Of a DNA stretch of 64,000 nucleotides, positions 16,761 to 28,325 are shown piece by piece. The notes under the pieces were generated by a model. The model saw only the letters and a program-made list of their open reading frames with translations. It did not search any database and was not told the origin of the DNA. The stretch is from Microbacterium sp. YJN-G (GTDB lineage: Bacteria > Actinomycetota > Actinomycetes > Actinomycetales > Microbacteriaceae). Positions within the stretch are counted from its first letter, which is position 1. Every line of letters starts with the position of its first letter. The position numbers and the translations under genes are program-made. The stretch is taken from assembly GCF_015040615.1 (NCBI RefSeq), contig NZ_CP060402.1, positions 1,488,001 to 1,552,000 on the forward strand. Direction: 5' to 3'.

Positions 16761-17915
16761 ATGCGCTTCTACCTCGATCATGCGGCGACCTCCCCGCTGC
16801 GCCACGAGGCTCGTGCGGCGTGGCTGCGGGCCGGCGAGGTCGTCGGCAACGCCTCGTCGACGCACGGCGCTGGCCAGGATGCCCGGCGGGTGCTCGAGGA
16901 ATCCCGCGAGAGCGCCGCCGCGTCACTCGCCTGCGACCCCATCGAAGTCGTCTTCACCTCGGGCGGGACCGAGTCGATCAACACGGCGCTGCACGGCCTG
17001 TGGCGCGCGCGTGCGCAGGGAACGACGGCGATCGTCCTGCCGGACGCCGAGCATCACGCCACGATGGACACGGTCGCCGCTCTCGCCGCCGACGGAGCCG
17101 TCATCCGCGCAGTGCCGGTCGACGCACAGGCGCGGATCGAGCCGGCGGTGTTCACGGAGTCTCTGGAGGAGGCCGCACTGGCCACCGCGCTGATCGCGAA
17201 CAACGAGGCCGGCACCGTCAACGACGCGGCGGGGCTGTCGCGGGCCGCGGCGGAGGCGGGGGTGCCCCTGCACCTGGATGCGGTGGCGGCGTGGGGGCAC
17301 CTGCCGCTGTCTTTCCGGATGCTGCGCGGTGATGCGCCGCCCGCTGCAGGCCTGGTCGCGCTGAGCGTGGCCGGCCACAAGATCGGAGCGCCGGTCGGCA
17401 CCGGCGCCCTCGTCGTCGCCCGCTCGGCGCGGATGGCACCGCTGCTGCACGGCGGCGCCCAGCAGCGCGGCCTGCGCGCGGGCACCCAGGACGTCGCGGG
17501 GGCTGCGGCGTTCGCGGCGGCACTGGCGGCCGCCGCCAGCGAGCAGGATGCCGAGAACGCGCGGCTGTCCGCGTTGCGCGACCGGCTCGTCGACGGCATC
17601 CTGCGGGCCGTCCCCGAGGCCGAGCTGCTCGGCGACCCGGTGCGCCGGCTGCCCGGAAACGCGCACCTGCTCTTCCCGGGAGCTGTGGGGGAGAGCCTGC
17701 TGTTCCTGCTCGACATGGCCGGCATTGCGGCATCCACCGGCTCCGCGTGCCAGGCGGGCGTCGCCGAGCCCTCGCACGTCGTCATGGCGATGGGACGCAG
17801 TGAGCAGGACGCCCGCAGCGCCCTGCGCTTCACGCTCGGGCGCACCTCGTCCGACGCCGACGTCGACGCCGTCCTGGGCGTGATCGCCGACGTGTACGCG
17901 CGGGCGTCGCACTGA
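16761..17915 (+). CDS. cysteine desulfurase (NifS/IscS type)
   Basis: PLP enzyme that takes sulfur from cysteine to form a persulfide. 384 residues starting [17 protein letters not shown] motifs: [27 protein letters not shown] and the Schiff-base lysine in [12 protein letters not shown]. The catalytic cysteine is in [17 protein letters not shown]. The gene lies 49 bases before mnmA, so it probably supplies sulfur for tRNA 2-thiolation. The ATG is 6 bases after a GAGAAT hexamer; upstream in-frame codons overlap the glgX promoter and were rejected. Confidence 0.93.
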   Translation: MRFYLDHAATSPLRHEARAAWLRAGEVVGNASSTHGAGQDARRVLEESRESAAASLACDPIEVVFTSGGTESINTALHGLWRARAQGTTAIVLPDAEHHATMDTVAALAADGAVIRAVPVDAQARIEPAVFTESLEEAALATALIANNEAGTVNDAAGLSRAAAEAGVPLHLDAVAAWGHLPLSFRMLRGDAPPAAGLVALSVAGHKIGAPVGTGALVVARSARMAPLLHGGAQQRGLRAGTQDVAGAAAFAAALAAAASEQDAENARLSALRDRLVDGILRAVPEAELLGDPVRRLPGNAHLLFPGAVGESLLFLLDMAGIAASTGSACQAGVAEPSHVVMAMGRSEQDARSALRFTLGRTSSDADVDAVLGVIADVYARASH

Positions 17916-17951
17916 CGCAGCCTTTGAGACCCCCGGTCAGGTGCGCGCTCG

Positions 17952-17957
17952 TAGACT
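17952..17957 (+). promoter_or_regulatory. -10 box TAGACT before mnmA
   Basis: TAGACT with 7 bases to the mnmA ATG and no ribosome binding site between; leaderless arrangement. Confidence 0.65.
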
Positions 17958-17964
17958 GGACGTC

Positions 17965-19062
17965 ATGCGTGTTCTTGCGGCGATGAGCGGGGGAGTGGAC
18001 TCCGCGGTGGCCGCCGCGCGCGCCGTCGAGGCCGGCCACGACGTGGTCGGCGTGCACCTGGCGCTCTCGCGTGCCGGCGGCACGCTGCGCACCGGCAGCC
18101 GCGGATGCTGCACGATCGAAGACGCGCTGGATGCCAGACGGGCGGCCGATCTGCTCGGCATCCCGTTCTACGTCTGGGACTTCTCCGAGCGCTTCCGCGA
18201 CGACGTCATCGAAGACTTCATCTCCGAGTACAAGGCCGGGCGCACCCCGAATCCGTGCCTGCGCTGCAACGAGAAGATCAAGTTCGCCGCCCTGCTTGAG
18301 CGGGCGATCGAGCTCGGCTTCGACGCCGTGTGCACCGGGCACTACGCCACTCTCGTCGACGGCGACGGCGGCCTCGAACTGCACCGCGCCTCGGATGCCG
18401 CGAAGGACCAGTCCTACGTGCTGGGCGTGCTGAACGCCGAGCAGCTCGCGCACACCTACTTCCCGCTCGGCTCGACCCCGTCCAAGGCGATCGTGCGCGC
18501 CGAGGCCGAGCAGCGCGGACTGAGCGTCGCGCAGAAACCCGACAGCCACGACATCTGCTTCATCCCCGACGGCGACACCCGCAGCTGGCTGGCTGAGAAG
18601 GTCGGCGCCGAGCAGGGCGAGGTCGTCGACCGCACGGGTGCCGTCGTCGGCACGCATGAGGGGGCGCACGCCTTCACAGTCGGCCAGCGTCGCGGCCTGC
18701 GCCTGGGCGTGCCGGCGCCCGACGGCAAGCCGCGATTCGTGCTCGAGGTCCGCCCGGTGACGAACACGGTCGTCGTGGGCCCGAAAGAGGCCCTGGCGAT
18801 CGCCGAGATCTCGGGGGAGCGGTTCTCCTGGGCGGGGGCTGCGCCTGCGGCATCCGAGTTCGACTGCGAGGTGCAGATCCGCGCCCATGCCGATCCGGTT
18901 CGCGCACGCGCGTTCGTGACGGACGCGGGGGTGCGCGTGGTGCCGGACGAGCCGCTGAACGGCGTCGCACCCGGCCAGAGCGCGGTGCTCTACGTCGGCA
19001 CCCGCGTGCTCGGCCAGTTCACGATCGACACGACCGTCTCGGCCGTCCCCGTAGAAACCTGA
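17965..19062 (+). CDS. mnmA: tRNA-specific 2-thiouridylase
   Basis: Thiolates uridine 34 of Lys, Glu and Gln tRNAs. 365 residues. The PP-loop [10 protein letters not shown] is at the N-terminus. The two catalytic cysteines are in [13 protein letters not shown] and [12 protein letters not shown], followed by FTVGQRRGL and the C-terminal beta-barrel. The actinobacterial segment [15 protein letters not shown] is present. The ATG at 17965 is set by the -10 box 7 bases upstream. The adjacent cysteine desulfurase is the likely sulfur donor. Confidence 0.96.
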   Translation: MRVLAAMSGGVDSAVAAARAVEAGHDVVGVHLALSRAGGTLRTGSRGCCTIEDALDARRAADLLGIPFYVWDFSERFRDDVIEDFISEYKAGRTPNPCLRCNEKIKFAALLERAIELGFDAVCTGHYATLVDGDGGLELHRASDAAKDQSYVLGVLNAEQLAHTYFPLGSTPSKAIVRAEAEQRGLSVAQKPDSHDICFIPDGDTRSWLAEKVGAEQGEVVDRTGAVVGTHEGAHAFTVGQRRGLRLGVPAPDGKPRFVLEVRPVTNTVVVGPKEALAIAEISGERFSWAGAAPAASEFDCEVQIRAHADPVRARAFVTDAGVRVVPDEPLNGVAPGQSAVLYVGTRVLGQFTIDTTVSAVPVET

Positions 19063-19071
19063 CCCGCACTT

Positions 19072-19157
19072 CCGCCGAAACCCCTCGTGGTTGCCCACAC
19101 CCCTCGTGATTGACGTCATTCAGCGGGGGTTTCGACGCTCATGAGGGGTTTCGGCGG
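19072..19157. repeat. long-loop inverted repeat between mnmA and ligA
   Basis: A perfect 15-bp inverted repeat: ccgccgaaacccctc at 19072-19086 and its complement at 19143-19157, with 56 bases between. The loop contains further cccctcgtg and gggggtttcg partial copies. It fills most of the mnmA-ligA gap, starts ten bases after the mnmA stop and ends 28 bases before the ligA -10 box. It could be a terminator or a mobile palindromic repeat. Confidence 0.8.
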
Positions 19158-19184
19158 GGGCGGGTGGATGTCGGAGGGCGCTCG

Positions 19185-21515
<2,331 letters not shown>

Positions 21516-21553
21516 GCGGCGGCCAGCCGCGACCGACTCTAGGGTGGGGAGAT

Positions 21554-22543
21554 ATGGACTACCGCATTCTCGGACGCACCGGCCGACGCGTCTCGGCACT
21601 GGCACTGGGCACCTGGCAGTTCGGAGGTGACTGGGGCGAGGTCTCGCGCGAGGACGCGTTCTCGGTGCTCGACGCGTCGTATGACGCGGGCGTGACCCTC
21701 TTCGACACCGCCGATGTGTACGGCGACGGCCGCAGCGAACAGCTCATCGGCGAGTGGCTGAAGGCCAACCCGGCTGCCGACGTCTTCGTGGCGACGAAGA
21801 TGATCCGTCGATCCAGCGGCCATGACCTCGCCGCCGCGACGCTCGAGAACTTCCGGGAGTGGACCGACCGCTCCCGCAGCAACCTCGGCGTCGACACGCT
21901 CGATCTCGTGCAGCTGCACTGTCCGACCTCCGAGGTGTACGACGCCGACCGGGTGTTCGACGACCTCGACACGCTCGTGGCAGAGGGCGCCATCGCGCAC
22001 TACGGCGTCAGCGTCGAGACGGTGGATGAGGCGCTGCGCGCCATCCGGCGCCCCGGCGTCGCCAGCGTGCAGATCATCCTCAACGCGTTCCGCCAGAAGC
22101 CCCTCGAGCGGGCGCTGCCCGCCGCCGTCGAGGCCGGTGTCGGCATCCTCGCGCGCGTGCCGCTGGCCAGCGGCCTGCTGAGCGGCCGCTACACGCGCGA
22201 CACGAGCTTCCCCGCCGGTGATCACCGCAGCTACAACCGGCACGGCGAGGCCTTCGACGTCGGAGAGACCTTCTCGGGTGTGCCGTTCGAGATCGGGGTC
22301 GACGCCGCCGCGCGCTTCACCGCGATCGCCCGCGACGCGGGCCTCGAACCCGCTGCCGCAGCACTCGCCTGGGTGGCGCAGCAGCAAGGCGTCAGCGCAG
22401 TGATCCCCGGCGTACGCAACGCCGGCCAGGCCAGGGCGAATGCCGCGGCCGGTGCGATCGGCGCGCTGACGCAGGAGTTCTCCGACGCGGTGCGTGCGCT
22501 CTACGACGAGGCGATCCGGCCGAGCGTGCACGAACGCTGGTGA
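21554..22543 (+). CDS. aldo/keto reductase
   Basis: NADPH-dependent oxidoreductase of the AKR superfamily, TIM-barrel type. 329 residues starting MDYRILGRTGRRVSALALGTW. The catalytic Asp and Tyr are in FDTADVYGDGRSEQLIGEW, the Lys in FVATKM, and the His in VQLHCPTSEVYD. The C-terminus has the nucleotide-binding block VIPGVRNAGQARANAAA. TAGGGT lies 8 bases before the ATG, and a ggggag run could also serve as ribosome binding site. It ends six bases before the convergent acylphosphatase gene. Substrate unknown. Confidence 0.9.
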   Translation: MDYRILGRTGRRVSALALGTWQFGGDWGEVSREDAFSVLDASYDAGVTLFDTADVYGDGRSEQLIGEWLKANPAADVFVATKMIRRSSGHDLAAATLENFREWTDRSRSNLGVDTLDLVQLHCPTSEVYDADRVFDDLDTLVAEGAIAHYGVSVETVDEALRAIRRPGVASVQIILNAFRQKPLERALPAAVEAGVGILARVPLASGLLSGRYTRDTSFPAGDHRSYNRHGEAFDVGETFSGVPFEIGVDAAARFTAIARDAGLEPAAAALAWVAQQQGVSAVIPGVRNAGQARANAAAGAIGALTQEFSDAVRALYDEAIRPSVHERW

Positions 22544-22549
22544 GCGCGC

Positions 22550-22828
22550 TCACACCGTCGGGCGGATCTCCAGCCCGCGCGAGCGGGTCGGGCTGTCGGT
22601 CTCCTCGACGGTGAGCTCGTCGACCCGGGCGGCGGGCGGACCGGCACGCATCGCGTCCAGCACCGCCTCGAGCTGCGCGGCCTCGCCCTGCAGCTCGGCC
22701 TCCACCGATCCGTCGCGACGGTTGCGCACCCACCCGGTCACGCCCGCCTGCTCGGCCTCATCACGGACGAACCAGCGGTAGCCGACGCCCTGCACGCCTC
22801 CGCGAACCACCACGCGCAGGGCGCGCAT
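22550..22828 (-). CDS. acyP: acylphosphatase
   Basis: Small enzyme hydrolysing acyl phosphates. 92 residues, normal size. The family motif VRGGVQGVGYRWFVRDEA contains the substrate-binding Arg, and GWVRNRRDGSVEAELQG carries the catalytic Asn. The ATG overlaps the stop of the DEAD-box helicase gene by one base (TGATG), so the two are co-transcribed and translationally coupled. Confidence 0.93.
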   Translation of the reverse strand: MRALRVVVRGGVQGVGYRWFVRDEAEQAGVTGWVRNRRDGSVEAELQGEAAQLEAVLDAMRAGPPAARVDELTVEETDSPTRSRGLEIRPTV

Positions 22829-24681
22829 CAGAACTCGCGCTTGTGCCGCGGCTTCCTGGCCGGGCGGTCATCCCGCGCGTACCCGCGCCCGCCACGGTCA
22901 TCCCATCCGCCACGGTCATCTCGTCCGCCACGGCGGTCGTCGTCGTGCGGTGCGCGACGGTTGGGCACACCGCGGTCGGGCTTGATCTCGATGAGACGAC
23001 CCGAGATGCGGGTGTCGCGCAGCTTGTCGAGCACCGACGGGTCGAGATTGACCGGCAGTTCGACGATCGAGAAGTCGGGCTTGATGGCGATGGCGCCGAA
23101 GTCGTCGCGGCCCAGCCCGCCCTCGTTCGCCAGCGCGCCGACGATCTGGCGCGGCTCCACGCGGTGCCGGCGGCCCACCTCGATGCGGTACGGCGTGTAG
23201 TCGCCGCGCCCGCGGCGCTCACGCGGAGCGCGGTCGGGGCGGTCCTGGCGCTCGCGCGGAGGACGGTTGTCGCGCTCGACGGCCCTCGACAGCTCATCGC
23301 GCTCGGGATCGAGCAGCAGGGGAGTGTCACCCTGCGCGACCACGGCGAGGGCGGCGGCGACATCCGTCTCGGGCACGTCGTGGTTGCGGACGTAGTGCGC
23401 GATGATGTCGCGGAAGCTCTCGATCCGAGACGACTCCTGCAGCGCCGAGGTGATCGCGTCGTCGAAGCGTGCCAGGCGCGTGGAGTTCACGTCCTCGGTG
23501 GTGGGCAGTTGCATCTGCGCCGGCTGCTGCCTGGTGGCCTTCTCGATGTGCTTGAGCAGGTAGCGCTCACGCGGGGTGATGAAGCTGATCGCGTCACCGG
23601 TGCGGCCCGCGCGGCCGGTGCGGCCGATGCGGTGCACGTACGACTCGGTGTCGGTGGGGATGTCGAAGTTCACGACGTGGCTGATGCGCTCCACGTCCAG
23701 GCCACGTGCGGCCACATCGGTGGCGACGAGGATGTCGAGCTTGCCGTCCTTGAGCTGATTGACGCTGCGCTCGCGCTGCACCTGCGGCACGTCGCCGTTG
23801 ATCGCCGCGGCCGAGTATCCGCGGGCGCGCAGCTTCTCGGCCAGCGTCTCGGTCTCGTTCTTGGTGCGGACGAACACGATCATGCCGTCGAAGTTCTCGA
23901 CCTCGAGGATGCGGGTGAGCGCGTCGACCTTCTGCGCGTACGAGACGACCAGGTAGCGCTGCGTGATGTTCTGGTTCGTGGTGGTCTTCGCCTTGATGGC
24001 GATCTCCTCCGGCGCGTTCAGATACTGCTGCGCCAGACGACGGATCGCCGGGGGCATCGTCGCCGAGAAGAGTGCGACCTGCTTGTCCTCGGGGGTCTGC
24101 GCGAGGATCTGCTCGACGTCCTCGGCGAAGCCCATCTTCAGCATCTCGTCGGCCTCGTCGAGCACGAGGTACTTCAGCTCGGAGAGATCGAGCGTGCCCT
24201 TGGCCTGGTGGTCCATGATCCGGCCGGGGGTGCCCACGACGATGTGCACGCCGCGCCGCAGCGCCGACAGCTGCACGCCGTAGCCCTGGCCGCCGTACAC
24301 CGGCAGCACCCGAACATCCTTCATCCGCGCCGCGTACGCCTCGAACGCCTCACAGACCTGCAGCGCCAGCTCGCGGGTGGGGGCGAGCACGAGCGCCTGC
24401 GGCGTCTTCTGCGACAGGTCGAGGTTCTCGAGCACCGGCAGCGCGAACGCGGCGGTCTTGCCCGTGCCGGTCTGCGCGGTGCCGAGCACGTCGCGTCCCT
24501 GCAGCAGCAGCGGGATGGTCGCCGCCTGGATCGGGGAGGGGGTCTCGTATCCGAGGTCGCGGATGGCCTTCAGCACCGGCCCGGTGATGCCGAGTTCGTC
24601 GAAGCCCGGCTTCACGGTCTCCTCGGCGGTCTCGGCGGAGGAGTCGGCAGGCTCAGCGGCGGCGATATCGTCAGCAGTCAC
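22828..24681 (-). CDS. DEAD-box RNA helicase, DeaD/CsdA type
   Basis: ATP-dependent RNA helicase. 617 residues. Motifs in order: Q motif with F at FDELGITGPVLKAI, AQTGTGKT (Walker A), PTRELALQ, TPGRIMDH, VLDEADEML, FSATMP, and HRIGRTGRAGRTGDAI. A DbpA-type RNA-binding domain follows (YRIEVGRRHRVEPRQIVGAL), then a disordered Arg/Gly/Asp tail ending KPRHKREF. These are hallmarks of the DeaD group involved in ribosome assembly and cold adaptation. A GTG at 24681 lies 6 bases after a TATCGT -10 box. acyP is coupled downstream. Confidence 0.93.
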   Translation of the reverse strand: MTADDIAAAEPADSSAETAEETVKPGFDELGITGPVLKAIRDLGYETPSPIQAATIPLLLQGRDVLGTAQTGTGKTAAFALPVLENLDLSQKTPQALVLAPTRELALQVCEAFEAYAARMKDVRVLPVYGGQGYGVQLSALRRGVHIVVGTPGRIMDHQAKGTLDLSELKYLVLDEADEMLKMGFAEDVEQILAQTPEDKQVALFSATMPPAIRRLAQQYLNAPEEIAIKAKTTTNQNITQRYLVVSYAQKVDALTRILEVENFDGMIVFVRTKNETETLAEKLRARGYSAAAINGDVPQVQRERSVNQLKDGKLDILVATDVAARGLDVERISHVVNFDIPTDTESYVHRIGRTGRAGRTGDAISFITPRERYLLKHIEKATRQQPAQMQLPTTEDVNSTRLARFDDAITSALQESSRIESFRDIIAHYVRNHDVPETDVAAALAVVAQGDTPLLLDPERDELSRAVERDNRPPRERQDRPDRAPRERRGRGDYTPYRIEVGRRHRVEPRQIVGALANEGGLGRDDFGAIAIKPDFSIVELPVNLDPSVLDKLRDTRISGRLIEIKPDRGVPNRRAPHDDDRRGGRDDRGGWDDRGGRGYARDDRPARKPRHKREF

Positions 24682-24687
24682 CAGCCC

Positions 24688-24693
24688 ACGATA
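24688..24693 (-). promoter_or_regulatory. -10 box TATCGT before the DEAD-box helicase gene
   Basis: TATCGT on the minus strand, 6 bases from the GTG at 24681; leaderless arrangement. Confidence 0.6.
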
Positions 24694-24732
24694 GTGCCTG
24701 CACCTGTACGGCCGCAGGGCGACCGCACCGGG

Positions 24733-26433
24733 TCAGGCGCCGGTGGTGAGCGTGAGCAGCCTTTCGCGCACCTGACGGCGCAGCACCTTGCCGATCAGCG
24801 ACTTGGGCAGTTCGTCGACGATGAAGACGCGTCGCGGCACCTTGTACGGGGTCAGGATGCCGCGGGCGAACTCCCGTATCGCCTCGACGTCGACCTCGCG
24901 GTCGCCGTCGACGACGATCGCGGCGACGACCTCTTCGCCGGATCGTTCGCTGGGCAGACCGACCACGGCGGCATCCTCGACATCCGGATGCTGGCGCAGC
25001 GCCACCTCGACCTCGGTCGGCGCCACGTTGAAGCCGCCGGTGATGATGAGCTCCTTGATGCGGTCGACGATCCGCACGAAGCCGGCGTCGTCGATGGTGA
25101 CGATGTCGCCGGTGCGGAACCAGCCGTCGACGAAGACCGCCTCGGTCTCCTCGGGCTTTCCGTAGTACCCCGAGAACACCTGCGGGCCGCGCACGATCAG
25201 CTCGCCCGGCTCACCCGGCCGCACATCCTGCGTGGGGTGCTCCGGGTCGACGACCCGGCACTCGGTGCCGGGCAGCGGCAGACCGACGGTACCCGCCACG
25301 CGGCTGTCGGCCACCGGGTTCGCCATCAGCACGGGGGAGCACTCGCTCAGCCCGTATCCCTCGACGAGGAACCCGCCGGTGGCGTCCTCGAAGGGCACCA
25401 CGAGGTCGTGCGACAGCGCCATGGCGCCCGAGATCGCGACCTCGGTGCCGGCGAGCGACACGCCTTTCTCGTTCGCCGCAGCCAGCAGCCGCTCGGCGAT
25501 CGGCGGCACCAGCGGCAGGAACGTGGCGGGATGCTTCTTCGCGACGTCGAGCACCAGGTCGGGGTCGAACTTGGGGAACAGCACGAGCCGCGCGCCCATC
25601 GACATCGCGAACGTCAGGCACAGCGTGAGTCCGTAAGCGTGGAACATCGGGAGCACCGCGTAGACGACGCAGCCGTCGCCCCGTGTGATCGAGGGCACCC
25701 AGGCCTGCGCCTGCGCGGCGTTCGAGAGCAGATTGCGGTGGGTGAGCGCTGCGCCCTTGGGCGTGCCTGTCGTGCCGGAGGTGTACTGGATGATCGCGAG
25801 GTCGTCGGTCGCCGGGCGCGGGTGCGACGCCGGCAGGGTCTCGGATGCCACCAGCGAGTCCCAGCTGATCGCGCCGCGCACCTTCGCGGTCAGCGCCTGA
25901 CGCGACTCGCGGGCCTTCGCGATCGGAAGCCGAAGCAGCATCCGGGTCAGCAGGGGCATCGCCGTGGTGACGTCCACCGAGATCAGGCTCGTCACGGCGA
26001 GGTCGGCGGGGAACTCCTGCACGGTCTCGACGACCTTGCTCCACACGATCGCGTGCTTGGCGCCGTGATCCTCGAACTGCTTGCGCAGCTCGCGCGGCGT
26101 GTAGAGCGGGTTGTGCTCGACCACGACGGCGCCCAGGCGCAGCACGGCGTAGAACGCCACGATGTGCTGCGGGCAGTTCGGCAGCACGATCGCGACCGGG
26201 TCGCCCGCCTTCACTCCCAGGTCGCGCAGACCGGCAGCGGCGCGGTCGATCGCCTCCTGCAGCTCGCGGTAGGTCGTCTCGCGGCCGAAGAACTGCAGTG
26301 CAGGAGCATCGGGGTAGTCGCGGGCTGATGCCGCCACGATGTCGACCAGCGAACCGGACACCGGTGCGAGATCCTCGGGCACGCCGTCGGCGTAGCTGGC
26401 GGTCCAGGGGCGCGGTGGGACGAACTCTGTCAC
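24733..26433 (-). CDS. long-chain acyl-CoA ligase (FadD-type)
   Basis: AMP-forming enzyme activating fatty acids to acyl-CoA. 566 residues. The P-loop-like motif IIQYTSGTTGTPKGAALTH, the GYGLSECSPV motif, GWFRTGDIVTIDDAGF and the C-terminal lysine region (KVPRRVFIVDELPKSLIGKVLRRQ) are present. Length and motif types fit long-chain or medium-chain ligases; the exact substrate cannot be read. GTG at 26433 with a TAAGCT -10 box 6 bases upstream, divergent from gatC. Confidence 0.88.
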   Translation of the reverse strand: MTEFVPPRPWTASYADGVPEDLAPVSGSLVDIVAASARDYPDAPALQFFGRETTYRELQEAIDRAAAGLRDLGVKAGDPVAIVLPNCPQHIVAFYAVLRLGAVVVEHNPLYTPRELRKQFEDHGAKHAIVWSKVVETVQEFPADLAVTSLISVDVTTAMPLLTRMLLRLPIAKARESRQALTAKVRGAISWDSLVASETLPASHPRPATDDLAIIQYTSGTTGTPKGAALTHRNLLSNAAQAQAWVPSITRGDGCVVYAVLPMFHAYGLTLCLTFAMSMGARLVLFPKFDPDLVLDVAKKHPATFLPLVPPIAERLLAAANEKGVSLAGTEVAISGAMALSHDLVVPFEDATGGFLVEGYGLSECSPVLMANPVADSRVAGTVGLPLPGTECRVVDPEHPTQDVRPGEPGELIVRGPQVFSGYYGKPEETEAVFVDGWFRTGDIVTIDDAGFVRIVDRIKELIITGGFNVAPTEVEVALRQHPDVEDAAVVGLPSERSGEEVVAAIVVDGDREVDVEAIREFARGILTPYKVPRRVFIVDELPKSLIGKVLRRQVRERLLTLTTGA

Positions 26434-26439
26434 CAGTTC

Positions 26440-26445
26440 AGCTTA
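26440..26445 (-). promoter_or_regulatory. -10 box TAAGCT before the acyl-CoA ligase gene
   Basis: TAAGCT on the minus strand, 6 bases from the GTG start. It sits back to back with the gatC -10 box in a gap of only 39 bases. Confidence 0.55.
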
Positions 26446-26460
26446 GGTGCACCCGTTTCG

Positions 26461-26466
26461 TAGACT
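26461..26466 (+). promoter_or_regulatory. -10 box TAGACT before gatC
   Basis: TAGACT with 6 bases to the GTG at 26473; leaderless arrangement heading the gatCAB operon. Confidence 0.65.
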
Positions 26467-26472
26467 GGGGTG

Positions 26473-26772
26473 GTGTCTGAAATCACCCCTGATCTTGTGC
26501 GCCATCTCGGCGTGCTCGCGCGCATCCAGCTCTCCGACGACGAGGTGACTCAGCTGACCGGTCAGCTCGACGCCATCGTCGACAACATCGCGAAGGTGTC
26601 GGAGGTGGCCACCCCCGACGTGGCCGCCACCAGCCACCCGATCGCCATGAGCAACGTCTTCCGGGCTGACGAGGTCGGCCAGACCCTCACGCTCGAGCAG
26701 ACTCTGCAGAATGCTCCGGATGCCGCCGACGGCCGGTTCCGCGTGACCGCGATCCTCGGAGAAGAACAATGA
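26473..26772 (+). CDS. gatC: Asp/Glu-tRNA amidotransferase subunit C
   Basis: Small subunit stabilising the GatCAB complex, which converts Glu-tRNA(Gln) and Asp-tRNA(Asn) to the correct amide forms. 99 residues: [24 protein letters not shown], then a C-terminal part with [30 protein letters not shown], typical of GatC. Two adjacent in-frame GTG codons exist (26470, 26473); the second was chosen by the 6-base spacing from the -10 box. Its stop overlaps the gatA ATG. Confidence 0.94.
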   Translation: MSEITPDLVRHLGVLARIQLSDDEVTQLTGQLDAIVDNIAKVSEVATPDVAATSHPIAMSNVFRADEVGQTLTLEQTLQNAPDAADGRFRVTAILGEEQ

Positions 26773-28325
26773 CGCAGGGAAGAGCAGTGAGCGACATCAT
26801 CCGCCTGACCGCCGCCGAGCTCGGCGAGAAGCTCGCCGCCCGCGAGATCTCCAGCGTCGAGGCCGCGCAGGCGCACCTCGACCGCATCGCCGCCGTCGAC
26901 CGCGACGTGCACGCGTTCCTGCACGTGAACGAGCACGCGCTGGCTGCCGCTGCCGAGGTCGACGCACGCCGCGCCGCGGGCGAGGAGCTCGGCCCGATCG
27001 CCGGTGTGCCGCTCGCGGTCAAGGACGTGCTCGTCACCACCGACCAGCCCTCCACGAGCGGCTCCAAGATCCTCGAGGGGTACATGTCGCCCTTCGACGC
27101 CACGGTCGTCGCCCGCTCGCGCGCGGCAGGGCTCGTGCCGCTGGGCAAGACCAACATGGACGAGTTCGCCATGGGGTCCTCCACCGAGTTCTCCGCGTAC
27201 GGCCCCACCCGCAACCCGTGGGACCTCGACCGCATCCCAGGCGGTTCCGGCGGTGGATCCGCCGCGGCGGTCGCCGCGTTCGAGGCGCCGCTCGCGCTGG
27301 GCTCCGACACGGGCGGTTCGATCCGCCAGCCCGCGCACGTCACCGGCACCGTCGGCATCAAGCCGACCTACGGCGGCGTCAGCCGCTACGGTGCGATCGC
27401 CCTGGCATCCAGCCTCGACCAGGTCGGCCCGGTGACCAGGACCGTCCTCGACGCGGGACTCCTGCACGACGTCATCGGCGGGCACGACCCGAAGGACTCC
27501 ACCTCGCTGGATCAGCAGTGGCCCTCGTTCGCCGCCGCGGCCCGTGAGGGCGCCACCGGGCAGGTGCTGAAGGGCCTGAAGGTCGGCGTCGTCAAGGAGC
27601 TGCCCGACTCGGGCTTCCAGGCCGGCGTCGCAGCATCCTTCCGCGAGTCGCTCGCCGTCATGGAGGCGCAGGGCGCCGAGATCGTCGAGATCTCCGCCCC
27701 GCACTTCGAGTACGGTGTGGCCGCGTACTACCTGATCCTGCCGGCGGAGGCGTCCAGCAACCTCGCGAAGTTCGACTCCGTGCGCTTCGGCCTGCGGGTC
27801 ACACCCGACGGCAACCCGACGGTCGAGGACGTGATGTCCGCCACGCGTGACGCGGGCTTCGGTCCCGAGGTCAAGCGCCGCATCATCCTCGGCACCTACG
27901 CGCTGTCCGCCGGCTACTACGACGCCTACTACGGCAGCGCCCAGAAGGTCCGCACGCTCATCCAGCGCGACTTCGACCAGGCGTTCGCACAGGTCGACGT
28001 CATCGCCACGCCCTCCGCGCCCACCACGGCGTTCCGCATCGGCGAGAAGATCGACGACCCGCTGCAGATGTACCTGAACGACCTGACCACCATCCCGGCG
28101 AACCTCGCCGGCGTCCCGGGCATCTCGGTCCCCTCCGGCCTCGCCGCCGAGGACGGCCTGCCCGTCGGCATCCAGTTCCTCGCGCCCGCTCGCGAGGACG
28201 CGCGCCTGTACCGGGTCGGCGCCGCCCTCGAGGCGCTGCTGCTGGACGCGTGGGGCGCACCGCTGCTCGAGAAGGCACCCGCCCTTCGACAGGCTCAGGG
28301 ACCCAGCAAGGAAGAAGGACGCTGA
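26769..28325 (+). CDS. gatA: Asp/Glu-tRNA amidotransferase subunit A
   Basis: Amidase subunit liberating ammonia from glutamine. 518 residues. The catalytic triad of the amidase-signature family is present: Lys in [12 protein letters not shown], cis-Ser and nucleophile Ser in [14 protein letters not shown] and [12 protein letters not shown]. The ATG at 26769 overlaps the gatC stop and has a ggag sequence upstream; a GTG at 26787 with its own AGGGA is an alternative start. The last 25 residues beyond the usual C-terminus include LRQAQGPSK, encoded by a palindromic repeat. The stop overlaps gatB (TGATG). Confidence 0.95.
   Translation: MTQGRAVSDIIRLTAAELGEKLAAREISSVEAAQAHLDRIAAVDRDVHAFLHVNEHALAAAAEVDARRAAGEELGPIAGVPLAVKDVLVTTDQPSTSGSKILEGYMSPFDATVVARSRAAGLVPLGKTNMDEFAMGSSTEFSAYGPTRNPWDLDRIPGGSGGGSAAAVAAFEAPLALGSDTGGSIRQPAHVTGTVGIKPTYGGVSRYGAIALASSLDQVGPVTRTVLDAGLLHDVIGGHDPKDSTSLDQQWPSFAAAAREGATGQVLKGLKVGVVKELPDSGFQAGVAASFRESLAVMEAQGAEIVEISAPHFEYGVAAYYLILPAEASSNLAKFDSVRFGLRVTPDGNPTVEDVMSATRDAGFGPEVKRRIILGTYALSAGYYDAYYGSAQKVRTLIQRDFDQAFAQVDVIATPSAPTTAFRIGEKIDDPLQMYLNDLTTIPANLAGVPGISVPSGLAAEDGLPVGIQFLAPAREDARLYRVGAALEALLLDAWGAPLLEKAPALRQAQGPSKEEGR
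28283..28304 (+). repeat. REP-like palindrome inside the gatA 3' end
   Basis: The stretch containing cttcgacaggctcaggg belongs to a widely scattered interspersed repeat type (ttcgac-n-agctcagg) known from many high-GC bacteria. Here it is read through in frame as LRQAQG near the GatA C-terminus, where it lengthens the protein. Confidence 0.55.

Noticed and set aside
22843..26328. Plus-strand open frame of over 1,100 codons
   Set aside because: It is antisense to the DEAD-box helicase and acyl-CoA ligase genes, which have intact motifs; long antisense frames are expected at this GC content.
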